From Xanthobacter autotrophicus (lineage in GTDB: Bacteria > Pseudomonadota > Alphaproteobacteria > Rhizobiales > Xanthobacteraceae), in the NCBI RefSeq assembly GCF_043194295.1, contig NZ_JBAFVK010000001.1: a DNA stretch of 64,000 nucleotides, one strand, 5' to 3'. Below are positions 62,530 through 64,000 of this stretch, piece by piece (the stretch's first letter is position 1; the number at the start of each line of letters is the position of its first letter). Position numbers and translations under genes: made by a program. The notes under the pieces were generated by a model. The model was given only the letters and a program-made list of their open reading frames with translations. It was not told the DNA's origin and did no database searches.

Positions 62530-63201
62530 ATGGCGCCCCCAAAACCCACCGACGCCGTGCTGGCGGATCCCTCGCCCTGGCGCTCTCCCGCCCAGCGCGG
62601 GCGCGACCGGGCGCTCAAGCGCGAGGCGGTGCTGAAGGCAGCGGCGCGGCTGTTCAATGAAAAGGGCTTCCACGCCACCTCGCTGGACGACGTGGCACGG
62701 CAACTGAATGTCACCAAGCCGACCCTGTACCATTACTTCCGCAGCAAGGATGAAGTCCTGTTCGAATGCTGCCGCATGGGGCTGGAGATGATCGAGGCGG
62801 CGGCAACCCCGGTTCCCGGCTCAAGCGCCAGCGGGCTCGAACGGCTGAGGGCATTGATGGAGCAATATGCCGAGGCCATGACCATGGATTTCGGCATGAG
62901 CATCACCCGTACCCCGGACACCGCCCTCTCGCCCGAGAACCGCGCCGAGCTGCGGCGCCTGAAATCGCAGATCGACCGCGCCATGCGCGGCGTGATCCAG
63001 AGCGGCATCGAGGATGGCTCCATCGCCCCCTGCGATGTGCGCACCGCTGCCTTCGCCATCGCCGGGGCGCTGAACGCCATCGCCCATTGGTACAAGCCCG
63101 GCGGCCCCCTCGCGCCGGCCGAGATCGCCCGCCAGACCGCCGACTTTCTCATCCAGGGGCTCGCGCCCCGCACCCCAGAACGACGCCGGCGCAAGCGCTG
63201 A
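62530..63201 (+). CDS. TetR family transcriptional regulator
   Basis: This 223-residue repressor has an N-terminal HTH (AAARLFNEKGFHATSLDDVARQLNVTKPTLYHYFRSKDEVLFE) and a helical ligand-binding domain. The ATG at 62530 is preferred because in-frame ATGs at 62449 and 62458 lie inside the promoter/operator and would not be in the transcript. Neighbouring remnants (acyl-CoA dehydrogenase, quinone oxidoreductase) and the following nitronate monooxygenase suggest it controls a catabolic cluster, now partly deleted. Confidence 0.88.
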   Translation: MAPPKPTDAVLADPSPWRSPAQRGRDRALKREAVLKAAARLFNEKGFHATSLDDVARQLNVTKPTLYHYFRSKDEVLFECCRMGLEMIEAAATPVPGSSASGLERLRALMEQYAEAMTMDFGMSITRTPDTALSPENRAELRRLKSQIDRAMRGVIQSGIEDGSIAPCDVRTAAFAIAGALNAIAHWYKPGGPLAPAEIARQTADFLIQGLAPRTPERRRRKR

Positions 63202-63228
63202 GCCTCGCCCGATTAAGGAGGACACCCC

Positions 63229-64000
63229 ATGGCCCTGCCTGCCGCGTTCCGCGACCTTGCCATCCCGGCCATCGCCTCGCCCATGTTCCTCGCCTCCGGC
63301 CCCGACCTGGTGGTGGAGGTGTGCCGCAGTGGGCTCGTGGGCACCTTCCCGGCCCTCAACGCGCGCACCAGCGACGCCTATGCGGCCTGGCTCGGCGAGA
63401 TCGAGGACCGGCTCGCCGCGGCGACGCAGGCCGGCCAACGCCCGGCGCCCTATGGGGTCAACCTCATCGTCCACAAGTCCAACCCGCGCCTGGCCGCCGA
63501 CATCGAGCTGACGGTGAAACACAAGGTGCCGCTCGTCATCACCTCTCTCGGCGCGGTGCCCGAGGTAGTGGATGCGGTGCACAGCTATGGCGGCGCCATC
63601 TTCCACGACGTGATCAACATGCGCCACGCCCGCAAGGCGGCGGAGGCCGGCGTGGACGGCATCATCGCCGTGTGCGCGGGGGCCGGCGGCCATGCGGGCA
63701 CCTTGAGCCCGTTCGCCCTCATCCCCGAGATCGCCAGCTTCTTCACGGGCACCATCGTCCTCTCCGGCGCCATGAGCACCGGCCGCCACATCGCCGCCGC
63801 CCGCATGCTCGGCGCCGACATGGCGTATTTGGGCACCCGCTTCCTCGCCACGCGGGAATGCATGGTGCCCGACGCGCAGAAGGAGATGGTGGTGACGGCG
63901 AATGCCGACGACATCGTCTACACCCCCAAGGTCAGCGGCATACCGGCGAATTTCCTGCGCCAGAGCCTTGCCGCCGCCGGCATCGACCTCGACCAGCCGA
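63229..64000 (+). CDS. nitronate monooxygenase family protein (cut by window end)
   Basis: This FMN-dependent enzyme oxidises nitronates or related compounds. The window holds about 257 residues of it, starting at an ATG with AAGGAGGA upstream. Visible blocks are IASPMFLASGPDLVVEVCRSG, YGVNLIVHKSNPRL, CAGAGGHAGTLSPFALIPEI (FMN phosphate loop), VLSGAMSTGRHIAAARMLGADMAYLGTRF and KVSGIPANFL, all typical of the class. The end lies outside the window. It follows the TetR gene by 27 bases. Confidence 0.9.
   Translation, partial: MALPAAFRDLAIPAIASPMFLASGPDLVVEVCRSGLVGTFPALNARTSDAYAAWLGEIEDRLAAATQAGQRPAPYGVNLIVHKSNPRLAADIELTVKHKVPLVITSLGAVPEVVDAVHSYGGAIFHDVINMRHARKAAEAGVDGIIAVCAGAGGHAGTLSPFALIPEIASFFTGTIVLSGAMSTGRHIAAARMLGADMAYLGTRFLATRECMVPDAQKEMVVTANADDIVYTPKVSGIPANFLRQSLAAAGIDLDQP

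Overview
The window is GC-rich bacterial chromosome with alphaproteobacterial (order Hyphomicrobiales/Rhizobiales) signatures: a GTTC-N7-GTTC LexA box upstream of recA, the purC/purS/purQ/purL/bolA/grxD gene order, a zeta-type ATPase inhibitor (DUF1476), an ISC-type ferredoxin, a very large apolipoprotein-like polar coiled-coil protein, and an intergenic palindromic repeat of the type common in this order. A five-gene tetrahydromethanopterin (H4MPT) cofactor cluster points to a methylotrophic member. A Xanthobacter/Ancylobacter/Azorhizobium-like organism is my inference, not a demonstrated assignment. Nothing looks like a prophage, insertion sequence, CRISPR array or plasmid region; this is ordinary chromosome apart from one decayed locus near 61.6-62.4 kb.

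Layout. 0.2-8.0 kb: a secreted DUF1194 protein; type 2 IPP isomerase divergent from a GGPP-type prenyl synthase that is translationally coupled to an ABC-2 exporter pair; the cytochrome c maturation genes ccmC-ccmD-ccmG; a MoeB/ThiF-like adenylyltransferase. 8-12.3 kb: a TPR-glycosyltransferase, D-glycerate dehydrogenase, an SH3-domain secreted protein and a ferredoxin. 12.6-19.4 kb: a 1410-residue membrane coiled-coil protein resembling the growth-pole ring protein GPR, a ParA/MinD-like ATPase, a P1-family peptidase and a small membrane protein. 19.4-27.0 kb: a repeat element, an unusual FAD protein, SixA, YcjX, and an MlaE-MlaF-MlaD-lipoprotein lipid transport operon. 27.4-36.3 kb: dipeptide epimerase; a minus-strand operon of LpxH-like hydrolase, GT4 glycosyltransferase, threonine dehydratase-like enzyme and MFS transporter; LysE exporter, FAH-family hydrolase, YbdK-like ligase and RsmE. 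36.6-41.9 kb: a soluble cytochrome c divergent from the H4MPT cluster (MfnE-like kinase, DmrB-like flavoprotein, DUF6513, DUF447, MfnB), followed by a glutamine amidotransferase. 42-50.7 kb: mntP under a candidate Mn riboswitch, rpsD, DUF1476, the purine genes, bolA-grxD, folD. 51-61.4 kb: a GGDEF/EAL protein, mgtE, a polysaccharide deacetylase, tRNA-Leu(GAG), lipB, alaS, recA. 61.5-64 kb: two deletion-scarred gene remnants, a TetR regulator whose promoter is overlapped by a perfect palindrome, and a nitronate monooxygenase cut by the window end.

How genes fit together. The H4MPT cluster makes the C1 carrier for formaldehyde oxidation; MfnB and the MfnE-like kinase would build the furan part, the flavoprotein would reduce the dihydro-pterin, and DUF6513/DUF447 have no firmly assigned step. 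folD supplies the folate C1 branch. The ccm genes make c-type cytochromes such as the one at 36.6 kb. MlaEFD, the LpxH-like/GT4 pair and the GPR-like protein all concern the envelope. The most interesting objects are the GPR-like protein, with 53 uninterrupted 11-residue repeats, next to an atypical ParA; the H4MPT operon with two uncharacterised proteins; the ATT start candidate of the GGDEF/EAL gene; the mntP leader with mutually exclusive pairings; and the decayed locus downstream of the recA promoter.
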